64,000 nucleotides of DNA from Pseudobacillus lumedeiriae (GTDB taxonomy: Bacteria; Bacillota; Bacilli; Bacillales; Domibacillaceae): the NCBI RefSeq assembly GCF_044891285.1, contig NZ_JAUIYO010000004.1, positions 1 through 64,000 of the forward strand, in the 5' to 3' direction. The translations under genes and the position numbers were made by a program. This document shows positions 8,869 to 17,461 of the stretch, piece after piece (the stretch's first letter is position 1; every line of letters begins with the position of its first letter). The notes under the pieces are model-generated. The model was not told the DNA's origin. It ran no database searches and saw only the letters and a program-made list of their open reading frames with translations.

Positions 8869-10212
8869 TTGACAATCTTAGTAATTGGATTAAATCATGA
8901 GAGTGCTCCTCTAACAATAAGGGAACAGACTCACTTTGATGCGTTCGAAAAAAAAGATATTGAACTTAAATTAATATCTAACCCGATTATCAAAGAATGT
9001 GTAGTTCTCAGTACATGTAACAGAACTGAAATGTATGCAGCTACAGACAATCTGTATTTGGCGGAAAGAATATTAAAAGAGAAATTGCTGAAAAAAGTGA
9101 CCAAATACTATCACAAAGCCGAAAGTGCGGTTTATGTCAAAATAAATGATGAAGCCGTGACTCATTTATTTACTGTCGTTTGCGGCTTAGATTCCTTAGT
9201 TGTAGGGGAAACTCAAATCCTGGGGCAAGTGAAACGAGCGTTTTTTGACAGCCAGCACTCTAAAAATACCGGCGAACTTTTCAATCGCCTTTTCCAACAG
9301 GCGATCACGATTGGAAAAAAGGCACATACTCAAACGTCGATAGGAAAACAAGCGGTCTCCATCAGTTATGCAGCCATTCAAATGTTAAAAAAAGAAATTC
9401 CTCAATTAGAACGGAAAAAAGCATTACTCATTGGCGCGGGAACAATGAGCAGGTTAGCTGCCCAGCATTTGAAGGAAGCAGGATGCCATGAGCTGCTTTT
9501 TGCCAACCGTACCTTCGATAAAGCAGAGGAATTAGCCGCCGTCTACAATGGAAACGCTTACCCTTTCAGCGAGTGTCTGCAGCTATTAGAACAAGTTGAT
9601 TTGGTTATTTGCTCTATCAACAGAAACAGTTATCTGCTGGACACAACAAACGTGATTCATCTTATCGGAAGCAGAAAAGAACGTCCTCTTACTTTTATCG
9701 ATCTTGGAGTGCCAAGAAATATAGACCCAAAAGTTGGCGAACTAGAAAACGTCTATTTATATGACGTGGATCACTTACACAACGTCATTGACTCCAATCA
9801 AAAAGAAAGATTAAAAGAGGCAAACAAGATCAAACGGATGATAGCAGCGGAATTATTTGAATTTAACGATTGGAAAAAGACATTATCCATTACCCCTCTT
9901 ATCGAGGAACTGCAAGAAAAATCTTCAGGTATTCAAGCAGAAGCAATGAAACATATTCATAATAAATTACCCAGCCTATCTGAAAAAGAAAAGCAGGTGA
10001 TTTCGAAATATACAAAAATGATTTCCAATCAATTCATCCGCCGCCCCATTCTTATGATGAAAGAGATCGCTTCACAAGAGGAGAACGACGAAAAAAAGGT
10101 TGAATATCTCAGCTTAATTTCCAGAATGTTTGAATTAGAAAGTGAATTGGCGTTTGATGTCGATCTGGATCATCCCCTGCTGCATCAACTGCTAAAAGAT
10201 ACAGGAAGTTAA
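8869..10212 (+). CDS. hemA: Glutamyl-tRNA reductase
   Basis: First committed enzyme of C5 heme biosynthesis: reduces glutamyl-tRNA(Glu) with NADPH to glutamate-1-semialdehyde. All 447 residues fit the family. The N-terminal catalytic domain has VVLSTCNRTE with the nucleophilic cysteine near residue 48 and the signature GLDSLVVGETQILGQVK; the NADPH domain has ALLIGAGTMSRLAAQHL; a helical dimerisation tail follows. TTG 8869 follows GGAAGGAGGG. It does not sit in the usual hemAXCDBL operon but leads a sigma-54 transcription unit for a heme enzyme, so it is probably an extra copy that raises heme precursor supply on induction. Whether a second hemA exists cannot be seen here. Confidence 0.95.
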   Translation: MTILVIGLNHESAPLTIREQTHFDAFEKKDIELKLISNPIIKECVVLSTCNRTEMYAATDNLYLAERILKEKLLKKVTKYYHKAESAVYVKINDEAVTHLFTVVCGLDSLVVGETQILGQVKRAFFDSQHSKNTGELFNRLFQQAITIGKKAHTQTSIGKQAVSISYAAIQMLKKEIPQLERKKALLIGAGTMSRLAAQHLKEAGCHELLFANRTFDKAEELAAVYNGNAYPFSECLQLLEQVDLVICSINRNSYLLDTTNVIHLIGSRKERPLTFIDLGVPRNIDPKVGELENVYLYDVDHLHNVIDSNQKERLKEANKIKRMIAAELFEFNDWKKTLSITPLIEELQEKSSGIQAEAMKHIHNKLPSLSEKEKQVISKYTKMISNQFIRRPILMMKEIASQEENDEKKVEYLSLISRMFELESELAFDVDLDHPLLHQLLKDTGS

Positions 10213-10251
10213 CAACACAAAGCTGCGTTTAATCAAAAGGAGGAGAATCAG

Positions 10252-11226
10252 ATGTTTAAATCAACTAATCTTGATATGTTTACATTCCCATTTACAAATT
10301 TTAAGCATAAAACATATCGTTATTCCAATGACTTAGTGGCATTAAGTGAGGATAAAGTGAATTTCATGAAAATCACTCCCGAATACAAAGTTCAAATCAA
10401 ACGGAAACGAGAAATGTTAGAAAAACAACCAGATGTCCGCTACCAATCCTTCCCCCATACGATGGAAATGCAATGGGAGTTTGTTGAATTATTAATCGAT
10501 TTGGCGGTAGATAAATACCCTGAACACTTTAGCGTTGAAAAAGATGGAAACCAATGGACTTTCTCTAACCATATCCTTGAAGAAACAGAAACCTTCATTT
10601 TTGGTGATGAGTCAAGTATTTCACTGGAGCCTTATGATATGATTGGCCGCCATTTTCATAATGACTTTATGTTAATGGTCAACAGAGATGATAACTTCTA
10701 CCTAGAAGTGGCTCAAGAATCTTTTGCAGCATTGTTTTCACCAAACTGGAATCTTGGAATGTCATTTAATGAAATACACGGACCGGTACCATTTGTCAGT
10801 CGGGATGGTGTAGACCTCGCCGATAGAATCAGAAAGTTTTTGTTAACGATTGAACCGGGAGCACCAAGAACAAGGGTCAACTGGAACCTTATGGCCGATC
10901 GTTGGGATGTCAACTATGAAACAATGGATATTTGGGGACCTGAAAGACATAAGGTAACAGCAGAAAATGCAGGAAAGCTCGTTCACCTTCGTGTAGAAGA
11001 GCAATGGTTCATCCGCATGCCGCGCAGCAACGCCATTTTATTCATCCTTGATACTCAGTTTCTCCCATTGGAAGACCTCGTACTGAGACCGGAATGGCTG
11101 GAGATCACCTATTTTAACCTTGCAGATATTCCAGATTATATGGCGGAGTATAAAGGAATGGCACCGTTCTTACCTCAATCGGTTGAGTATCTTAAAAACT
11201 TGATTGATAGTGTAAAAGTGAAATAA
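10252..11226 (+). CDS. Heme-dependent oxidative N-demethylase, alpha-type subunit (DUF3445)
   Basis: A 324-residue protein of the DUF3445 family. The characterised member (HODM, dimethylamine monooxygenase of Pseudomonas mendocina) uses a heme held in a PAS-like fold to remove a methyl group from dimethylamine with O2, giving formaldehyde and methylamine. Recognisable family stretches include FPHTMEMQWEFVELL, the aromatic/His-rich MIGRHFHNDFMLM near 145 and MSFNEIHGPVPF near 175, plus a C-terminal RMPRSNAILFILDT segment. ATG follows AAAGGAGG. It is preceded by hemA and followed by DmmA-like and reductase subunits, the set expected for this enzyme. The true substrate may be another N-methylated compound. 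Confidence 0.85.
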   Translation: MFKSTNLDMFTFPFTNFKHKTYRYSNDLVALSEDKVNFMKITPEYKVQIKRKREMLEKQPDVRYQSFPHTMEMQWEFVELLIDLAVDKYPEHFSVEKDGNQWTFSNHILEETETFIFGDESSISLEPYDMIGRHFHNDFMLMVNRDDNFYLEVAQESFAALFSPNWNLGMSFNEIHGPVPFVSRDGVDLADRIRKFLLTIEPGAPRTRVNWNLMADRWDVNYETMDIWGPERHKVTAENAGKLVHLRVEEQWFIRMPRSNAILFILDTQFLPLEDLVLRPEWLEITYFNLADIPDYMAEYKGMAPFLPQSVEYLKNLIDSVKVK

Positions 11227-11253
11227 AAAACCAAGAAGAAAGGGAGGAGCACT

Positions 11254-11751
11254 TTGTATAATAGCCCCGTATTATATGATCAATCAGAAACAATTAAAGA
11301 AACAATTACCTTTAATAATAAAAGAAAAAAGCACCTGATTATTTATGATCAAAAAGCTGTAAGCGATGTCAAACAAGTTTTAGCTGCGGATTCACAAGAA
11401 GCGCTTGAATATGAGCACTTTGAAATGGGAGATTCCATCAACCTTCAAGACCTGCGTACCCTGCTTTATAGTCAAAAAATGGGCACTCACCTGTACATTG
11501 CTTCGGACTGGGATCACGCCGTCACTGCTTTTACTGAAGCGATCGAAGCAGGCTTTACAGAAGATGAAATTCAAACAATTATATACGGACCTAAAAGACG
11601 TTATATCTATTGCATGAAATGTTATCAAACGAGTGAAACCAGCTACGACGATGAGGTTCAATGTACACACTGCGATGCTTACATGGAGGTTGGCCCATTT
11701 TTCTCTAAAGTTCGCAAAGGCTATATAGGTTATCCATTCATCCCTAATTAA
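11254..11751 (+). CDS. DmmA-like oxygenase accessory subunit with zinc ribbon
   Basis: A 165-residue protein with a C-terminal four-cysteine zinc-ribbon or Fe-S site: CMKC near 126 and CTHC near 145, followed by DAYMEVGPFFSKVRKGYIGYP. This tail is typical of the small DmmA subunit of dimethylamine monooxygenases, placed next to the heme subunit and the reductase as here. The N-terminal part resembles a Rossmann-like scaffold with little identity to known enzymes. TTG 11254 follows AGGGAGGAG. Electron transfer or complex assembly is the likely role. Confidence 0.72.
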   Translation: MYNSPVLYDQSETIKETITFNNKRKKHLIIYDQKAVSDVKQVLAADSQEALEYEHFEMGDSINLQDLRTLLYSQKMGTHLYIASDWDHAVTAFTEAIEAGFTEDEIQTIIYGPKRRYIYCMKCYQTSETSYDDEVQCTHCDAYMEVGPFFSKVRKGYIGYPFIPN

Positions 11752-11784
11752 CGCAATTTAACTCACATTGAAGAAAGGACTGAG

Positions 11785-12756
11785 GTGAAGGTTATGAGAG
11801 TCATAGGAAATATAGAAATGTACGTAGGAAAGATCGAGCAAATAACCGAAAGTGTTAAACGCTTTTATCTTTATCCTTCCGATCAGAAGCTGTTACCGGC
11901 ATTTACGGGCGGTGCGCATATCACGACATATGTGGACCAGGGAGAGACAATCCTTGAAAGAGATTATTCTCTTGTAAGTGATCCAACCGATCGCACTCAC
12001 TACTCTATCTCTATTAATCGTGACCCACATTCAAGAGGAGGATCTGTTTATTGGCACGATCACGTCAAAGTCGGTGATACAGTGAAAACTAGTTTTCCAA
12101 AAAACCACTTTACGTTAGGGTTTCACGCTAAACATCATGTGTTTTACGCCGCTGGAATTGGGATCACTCCATTCTTAACGATGATGACTGAACTAGAAGC
12201 TCAAGGAAAAACATTTGAACTTCATTATGCAGCACGAACAAAGGAACTGTGTGCTTATTATGATTACTTGAATGAAAAGTATCCGGGCAAATGCACCTTC
12301 TACTTCTCAAGAAGTGATGAACCCGTACGCATGACACCGGAAACGATGAAGAATCAGAGAATTGGCAGCCACGTTTACTTCTGTGGTCCCGTTTCTATGG
12401 TTACTGAATACAAGGAAGCAGCTCTCTCCTACGGATATCCAGAAAAGTCCATCCACTTTGAATTATTTGCGGCTGCATCCGGAGAAAACCATCCATTTTT
12501 AGTGGAAGTCGTTAATCGTAATACAGTCATAGAAGTAAACTCTGAACAAACGCTGTTAGAAGCTCTGCTTGATGCAGGCATCGAAGCTCCCTATTCCTGC
12601 AAAGCTGGAGGATGTGGACAATGTGAAGTGGATGTCGTTCAGGGAGAAGTGGATCACCGGGATATCTTTTTCAGCGATGAAGAAAGACAACAACGAAAGA
12701 TGATATTGACATGCTGCTCAAGAGCTAAGGAAGAAAAATTAGTTTTAAAAATATAA
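11785..12756 (+). CDS. FMN/2Fe-2S oxygenase reductase
   Basis: Electron-transfer subunit of the phthalate dioxygenase reductase type: flavin domain, NAD(P)H domain and plant-type ferredoxin in one chain of about 320 residues. The flavin site is RDYSLVSDPTD with SRGGSVYWH; the pyridine nucleotide motif is AAGIGITPFLTM; the C-terminal ferredoxin has YSCKAGGCGQCEV and a fourth cysteine in LTCC. It would pass electrons from NAD(P)H to the upstream heme oxygenase. ATG 11794, 5 nt after GAGGTGA, competes with GTG 11785, 5 nt after AAAGGA; both are plausible. Confidence 0.88.
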   Translation: MKVMRVIGNIEMYVGKIEQITESVKRFYLYPSDQKLLPAFTGGAHITTYVDQGETILERDYSLVSDPTDRTHYSISINRDPHSRGGSVYWHDHVKVGDTVKTSFPKNHFTLGFHAKHHVFYAAGIGITPFLTMMTELEAQGKTFELHYAARTKELCAYYDYLNEKYPGKCTFYFSRSDEPVRMTPETMKNQRIGSHVYFCGPVSMVTEYKEAALSYGYPEKSIHFELFAAASGENHPFLVEVVNRNTVIEVNSEQTLLEALLDAGIEAPYSCKAGGCGQCEVDVVQGEVDHRDIFFSDEERQQRKMILTCCSRAKEEKLVLKI

Positions 12757-12775
12757 CTGACGAGGTGGATAAAAA

Positions 12776-14269
12776 ATGACAGTACAAACACAAGCAATCG
12801 AGTTAAAAATGTATATCAATGGTGAGTGGAGAGATTCTCAAAACTCCGATTTAAATAAAGTAATCAATCCTGCAAACCAAGAAGTGATCGCTACAGCTCC
12901 AAGAGCAACAAAAGAAGAAACAGAAGAAGCGATCGCTGTTGCAAAGGCTGCCTTTGAAAGCGGTGTATGGTCTGAACTAACTACTCACGAGCGAGCTAAA
13001 TACCTCAATAAAATTGCAGACAAAATTGAAGAGAATTTTGATGAATTAGTTAAATTAGAAGTGATGGACAATGGTAAATTGAAAGCCGAAGCTGAATTCG
13101 ATATTAGCGATGCTGCTACATGCTTCCGTTATTACGCTGGTTTGATTATGACACCTGATGGCGAGACATACCAAGTTCCTGAAGATGTACAGGCAATGGT
13201 CGTTAGAGAGCCGGTTGGCGTTACTGGTCTGATTGTTCCTTGGAATTTCCCACTATTAATGAGCGTGTGGAAAATCGCTCCAGCATTGGCTGCAGGAAAT
13301 ACAATTGTTTATAAGCCAGCAGAATCTACTCCGATTACTGCCATGAAATTAGTAGAGATCATCGAAGAAGTCGGTGTTCCTAAAGGTGTAGTAAACCTTG
13401 TAATGGGTAAAGGCTCCGTCGTCGGTCAGACGATAGCAGAAAGCAACGATGTCGATCTTGTCTCCTTTACAGGAAGCACAGAAGTTGGACGCGAAATTAT
13501 GAGAGCTGCTGCAGGAAACTTAAAGAAAATTTCCCTAGAGCTCGGCGGAAAATCTCCAAACATTATTTTTGCAGATGCAGACTTTGAAACAGCGGTGGAT
13601 TATGCGCTATTTGGAATTTTCTTTGGTGCTGGTCAAGTATGCTCATCCGGAAGCCGTATTTTAGTAGAAGAAAGCATCTACGATCAATTCGTGGAACGCT
13701 ATGTTGAACGCGCTAAACAAATTAAAGTTGGTCCTGGTCTAGATGAGACTTCCCAAGTGGGCGCAATTAACAGTGAACATCAAATGAACGCCATTTTACG
13801 TTACATCGAAATTGGCAAACAAGAAGGTGCTACACTAGCATGCGGCGGCCGTCGTTTAACAGAAAACGGCTTAGATCAAGGATTCTTCATCGAACCAACC
13901 GTTTTCACAAACGTTACATCCGACATGCGCATCGTTCAAGAGGAGATCTTTGGGCCAGTCGTTACCATTCAAAAGTTTAAAGATGAAGCAGAAGCCATTC
14001 AATTAGCTAATGATACTGTTTATGGACTTGCCGGCGGTGTTTTCTCAGGTGATGGAGCAAAAGCAATGCGAGTCATTAAAAAGGTTCGCGCTGGAATCAC
14101 TTGGGTGAACGCCTACCACCCTACTTATGTAGAAGCTCCTTGGGGCGGATATAAACAAAGCGGAATTGGCCGCAGCCTTGGAACTTATGGTTTGGACGAC
14201 TTCCAAGAAATCAAGCAGATCAATATTAACCTTGCAGTAGAACCTGTAGGCTGGTTTCCAAACAACTAA
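12776..14269 (+). CDS. NAD(P)-dependent aldehyde dehydrogenase
   Basis: A 497-residue enzyme of the class I/II ALDH superfamily. It shows the coenzyme loop FTGSTEVGREI, the catalytic glutamate in LELGGKSPN, the nucleophilic cysteine in GQVCSSGSRI near residue 300, and EEIFGPVV. It oxidises an aldehyde to an acid. As last gene of the N-demethylase unit it could remove formaldehyde, but the family fits a substituted aldehyde such as a betaine or amino aldehyde at least as well. The gene is followed by a strong terminator. Confidence 0.93.
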   Translation: MTVQTQAIELKMYINGEWRDSQNSDLNKVINPANQEVIATAPRATKEETEEAIAVAKAAFESGVWSELTTHERAKYLNKIADKIEENFDELVKLEVMDNGKLKAEAEFDISDAATCFRYYAGLIMTPDGETYQVPEDVQAMVVREPVGVTGLIVPWNFPLLMSVWKIAPALAAGNTIVYKPAESTPITAMKLVEIIEEVGVPKGVVNLVMGKGSVVGQTIAESNDVDLVSFTGSTEVGREIMRAAAGNLKKISLELGGKSPNIIFADADFETAVDYALFGIFFGAGQVCSSGSRILVEESIYDQFVERYVERAKQIKVGPGLDETSQVGAINSEHQMNAILRYIEIGKQEGATLACGGRRLTENGLDQGFFIEPTVFTNVTSDMRIVQEEIFGPVVTIQKFKDEAEAIQLANDTVYGLAGGVFSGDGAKAMRVIKKVRAGITWVNAYHPTYVEAPWGGYKQSGIGRSLGTYGLDDFQEIKQININLAVEPVGWFPNN

Positions 14270-14275
14270 ATCCTA

Positions 14276-14308
14276 AAAAGAGAAGTGAGTCCCCTCACTT
14301 CTCTTTTT
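14276..14308 (+). terminator. Rho-independent terminator of the N-demethylase operon
   Basis: A 14-15 bp stem formed by AAAAGAGAAGTGAG and CTCACTTCTCTTTT with a 3-nt loop and a terminal T run closes the sigma-54 unit. Confidence 0.9.
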
Positions 14309-14470
14309 CCAACCAATGAATGATGTTTGATATCATGTAAGAAAAAAATCATATCAGTTTTCATCCTATTAGTTCCTATTTTAATAGCCAATGCCGCAGC
14401 TTTTCCAAGTCATTGACCGGATCTCATAATGACTGAACCGTTAAGCCTGATAGAAGGAAGGAGAGAATCA

Positions 14471-15025
14471 ATGGAAAGTTCGAGATCAACAAGTCGGGTA
14501 GAGAAACATTCTGTTCCTTTTTCGCTTGCATCTAAAATGAAAGGAGACGGCGTCACGCCTTTAAAAGTAAATGTAAAAGATGCCATGACGGGATTACTCG
14601 GTGGCTTTTTAACCATTTCTGTTTTATCCATATTGACTAGCGTCACGTCAACGGAATGGCTAATCGCTCCATTTGGTGCTAGTTGCGTTCTTGCATTCGG
14701 TGTTTGGAACGCCCCGCTGTCACAGCCAAGAAATATTATTGGCGGACATCTCATATCAACCTTCATCGGCTTGTCAATCTACTACATATTCGGGAATAGC
14801 CCCTGGGCAATTGGTTTAGCTGTTGGATTGGCGATTGCCGCATTAATGTTAACCAAAACCACGCACCCTCCGGCAGGGGCAAATCCGCTTGTCGTGATGA
14901 TGGGAGATTACAATTGGAGCTTTTTATTTTTACCTGTTTTCATCGGCTCCGTGTTAATCGTTTTATTTGCGCTGCTGATCAATAATTTAAGAAGTGATCG
15001 AAATTACCCCACGTTTTGGGTATAG
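14471..15025 (+). CDS. HPP family integral membrane protein
   Basis: A 184-residue membrane protein of the HPP family, named for the conserved His-Pro-Pro seen here in KTTHPPAGANPLV. The other family blocks, APFGASCVLAFG and PLSQPRNIIGGH, are also present, with four hydrophobic helices. Cyanobacterial and plastid members transport nitrite. ATG 14471 follows AAGGAG by 7 nt, so the in-frame upstream ATG 14429 is rejected. It lies outside the sigma-54 operon. A link to nitrogen metabolism fits the neighbourhood but is inference. Confidence 0.82.
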   Translation: MESSRSTSRVEKHSVPFSLASKMKGDGVTPLKVNVKDAMTGLLGGFLTISVLSILTSVTSTEWLIAPFGASCVLAFGVWNAPLSQPRNIIGGHLISTFIGLSIYYIFGNSPWAIGLAVGLAIAALMLTKTTHPPAGANPLVVMMGDYNWSFLFLPVFIGSVLIVLFALLINNLRSDRNYPTFWV

Positions 15026-15142
15026 AACTGCCGGGAGGTCAGATTCATTTCCTTCTATTATATAGCTGCCGTCTCATTTCTCTTCTGCTGCTTTCACAAA
15101 CGAATTCCCCTAACCCCACTATAGCTTTCAATTTCCTATGAA

Positions 15143-15176
15143 ATCTTGCCCCACTACTCTGGGGCAAGATGTTTTG
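15143..15176. terminator. Bidirectional hairpin between convergent genes
   Basis: ATCTTGCCCC and GGGGCAAGAT form a 10-bp stem with an 8-nt loop, followed by GTTTTG. It sits between the convergent HPP and EamA genes. Confidence 0.6.
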
Positions 15177-15198
15177 TAAGCTTCGTTTTTCGGCCGCT

Positions 15199-16077
15199 TT
15201 ACGCTCTTTCTAAACTTCTTTCCTGTTTAGGAGAATAACTAATCCCCACAAACACTAGAAATATTCCGATAAGCTGATAGACATCAGGACGGTAGTTTAA
15301 AATCGTTACATCAAGTAAGATAGCGACAATCGGATCAATGAAGACTAAAAGAGCAATGGTTTGAGCCTTTAATTCACGCAGACTGCTAAAAAACAAATAA
15401 AATACAAATCCTGTATGAATAAATCCTGTCACAAGGATATAGAACCAGTTTTCAAAAGTAAGATGTATAAAATTTGACCAGTCCACTAATGGCAGCAATA
15501 ATACAATACCGAGACTTGTTTGAATAACAGTTGTTAACAAGGGACGAAGCATTTGAATTCCCTTTCCCGTGATCGAAGTAAGAGCGTAGAACAATGCTGC
15601 CGCAAACGCCCAGACAACACCCGTGGATAAAAATCCAGCAACAGTTGCATGCTGGTGAATGCCTCCCACTAACAAAGTTCCTAAAAAGCAAACAAAGAAA
15701 AAGACCCATCCTGTTCTCGTTATTTTTTCTTTAAAGATAAAAGAACCTAAGAGAAGCACAATCACTGGTGCTAGATGATAAATGGATATGACCACAGTAA
15801 TCGGCATCACTTCTAAAGAACGAAAGAAAAAGACCCAATTTATGATAAGGAATACACCGCATAATAAGGCAAGTACATACTCCCGGTGAGGAATAGGAAT
15901 TTTCCTCTGTTGTTTTGTTTTCAGTGCACTAATCCCCCATATCGCTCCTAAAAGCATGCTTGCACAGAGGCAGCGCACAAAAACTAATTCGATTGAGTGC
16001 AGACCCGTTTTTTCCGAAAATAAACCGATCGAACCGAATATGGCCATGGAGATGGCAAATTTTAGCTTTGCATACAT
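15199..16077 (-). CDS. EamA/DMT family transporter
   Basis: Ten-helix permease of 292 residues made of two EamA repeats, the drug/metabolite transporter superfamily. Helix-breaking and charged positions typical of the family appear in ISIYHLAPVIVLLLGSFIFKEK (first repeat) and ALLVFIDPIVAILLDVTIL (second repeat). The C terminus is short and basic. Family members export amino acids, nucleosides or drugs; the substrate is not predictable. The gene stands alone. Confidence 0.85.
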   Translation of the reverse strand: MYAKLKFAISMAIFGSIGLFSEKTGLHSIELVFVRCLCASMLLGAIWGISALKTKQQRKIPIPHREYVLALLCGVFLIINWVFFFRSLEVMPITVVISIYHLAPVIVLLLGSFIFKEKITRTGWVFFFVCFLGTLLVGGIHQHATVAGFLSTGVVWAFAAALFYALTSITGKGIQMLRPLLTTVIQTSLGIVLLLPLVDWSNFIHLTFENWFYILVTGFIHTGFVFYLFFSSLRELKAQTIALLVFIDPIVAILLDVTILNYRPDVYQLIGIFLVFVGISYSPKQERSLERA

Positions 16078-16181
16078 CCAATCCCCCCTCTAATTCGTTA
16101 TCATTATAACGACTGTGATTTTTATCGTACCTGCCCCATCATAAAAAAGAAAAGCTAAAAAGAAAAGCCCTGCAGATTCAT

Positions 16182-16522
16182 GAGGGCACTGAAAAAGTCC
16201 ACCTAAAATAGTGACTACACTAAACATTGTTGATTTGCGCTCCAGGCGGACGCTTTCCACTCCAATCAACGGTATCTGCTTAAAACAGGGGGAATTAAAA
16301 CACTGCTTTACTCCGAAAAGGCAAATATTGAATACACAAAAGAAAACGAAATAGCGCTCGCCGCAAAGTTGAATCCAATTGTTACGCAAGGTCCACGAAA
16401 AGAAAAAGAATAGAAAAAATCAAAGAAATAGTCAGCCGCTTGTTCGATTTCGAACAAGCGGCTGACTATTTCTGTTTGAAAAATCGGTACGAATTTAAAA
16501 TCGTAAGTTTTTCAGTGCCCTC
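16182..16522. mobile_element. Short insertion-sequence remnant or MITE (possibly IS1182-type) inside a palindromic repeat
   Basis: Terminal inverted repeats GAGGGCACTGAAAAAGT (16182-16198) and its complement (16505-16522) bound 341 bp. AGATTC lies just outside both ends and may be a target duplication. The flanks reconstitute a copy of the GCCCTGCAG/CAGAGCC repeat found at 26125, 26602 and 27472. Inside is a 23-bp perfect inverted repeat (16424-16473, loop ATTT) and a short plus-strand reading frame ending at 16411 that may be the transposase C terminus. The termini recall IS1182-family ends; that attribution is from memory. Confidence 0.55.
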
Positions 16523-16592
16523 AGATTCGCAGAGCCTTCCTTTTCAACAAGAATATTCGTTCGATATGTATAGAGATGTAATAGACCCTTTC

Positions 16593-16841
16593 CTACCTAT
16601 AATTGATTTCTAAAGTTAACTCATTCTCCGCTGATGGGTAATAGTTTAACACCTTCAAAGCCTCACTCTTTATGAGGTCGTTCACGATTTTCTGCTTATT
16701 TTCATTACCTAATCGGATCATTTGAGGGTACTCTATTTTGACATCCTTATCCCTGTAGCTTTCTTTTGTTAGTCCATAGGTGATGCTTTTTGAATAGCTT
16801 TTGCTGTTCTCCTCTATTGACTGCGACAGATAGAAATTATT
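16593..16841 (-). pseudogene. Fragment of a DUF4163/DUF3298-like protein
   Basis: The minus strand holds an open stretch of about 80 codons without a start codon, ending at TAG (16593). It contains KSITYGLTKESYRDKDVKI, EYPQMIRLGNENKQKIVN and SAENELTLEINYR, which resembles the N-terminal part of DUF4163 domains found in RsiV and PdaC-type extracytoplasmic proteins. The remainder is missing. The rest of the 845-nt gap between 16078 and 16922 holds the element at 16182 and the promoter region of the next gene. Confidence 0.4.
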
Positions 16842-16922
16842 TTAATTAACATTTGGAATAAATTATACAAATCCCCATAAATTTAAAATTGTGTTGATTT
16901 TTCATGATGGGGAGGAATCGAA

Positions 16923-17405
16923 ATGAGTATGACTGTCAGCTTTCCAAAATGGGTAGTAACCGTATTATCCACTCTAGCTTTATTAGCAGCATTCACTTTT
17001 TCTCAAGCATCCAGCGCTTCAGCATCTATTAATTACGGGGAGGAAGTCTCAGAATCAGCCAAACGATATGTGGGGACCCCTTATAAATGGGGAGGGACAA
17101 CGCCAAACGGATTTGATGCAAGCGGTTTTACACAATATGTCTATAAAACAGCAGCAACTAAAATGACGATCCCGAGAACAAGTGCATCACAATATCATAC
17201 AGGGAAAGCAGTGAAGCAAAGTGAATTGAAACAAGGCGATTTAGTCTTCTACGCTACCGGACAAAAAGGGAAAGTATCGTTTGTTGGCATTTATAATGGA
17301 AATGGCACATTTACAGGGGCCACATCAAAGGGAGTAAAAGTGGTGAAAATGAGTGATAAGTATTGGAAAGATCGTTATGTAGGTGCAAAACGAGTGATTA
17401 AATAA
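16923..17405 (+). CDS. Secreted NlpC/P60-like pseudoenzyme (catalytic residues lost)
   Basis: A 160-residue secreted protein: signal peptide (about 1-34, cleavage near SASA) plus an NlpC/P60 fold. Active relatives cut gamma-D-Glu-diamino acid bonds in peptidoglycan using Cys-His-His/Asn. Here the FDCSGF motif reads FDASGF (Cys to Ala), the SHVGIY histidine reads SFVGIY (His to Phe), and the third position reads FTGA where relatives have H or N. The fold motifs YVGTPYKWGG, IPRTSASQY and QGDLVFYA remain, so decay looks selective. The SLH endopeptidase at 52148 is an intact comparison. A non-catalytic wall-binding or regulatory role is inferred. GGGGAGGAATCGAA precedes ATG. Confidence 0.85.
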   Translation: MSMTVSFPKWVVTVLSTLALLAAFTFSQASSASASINYGEEVSESAKRYVGTPYKWGGTTPNGFDASGFTQYVYKTAATKMTIPRTSASQYHTGKAVKQSELKQGDLVFYATGQKGKVSFVGIYNGNGTFTGATSKGVKVVKMSDKYWKDRYVGAKRVIK

Positions 17406-17461
17406 ATGAGGCTTCAACGCATATATGAGCGATGCTAACTCCAATACCCCTTATTTATTTG

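Noticed and set aside
16090..16389. Minus-strand 99-codon frame
   Set aside because: It reads through the insertion-element end and palindromic repeat and shows no family features.
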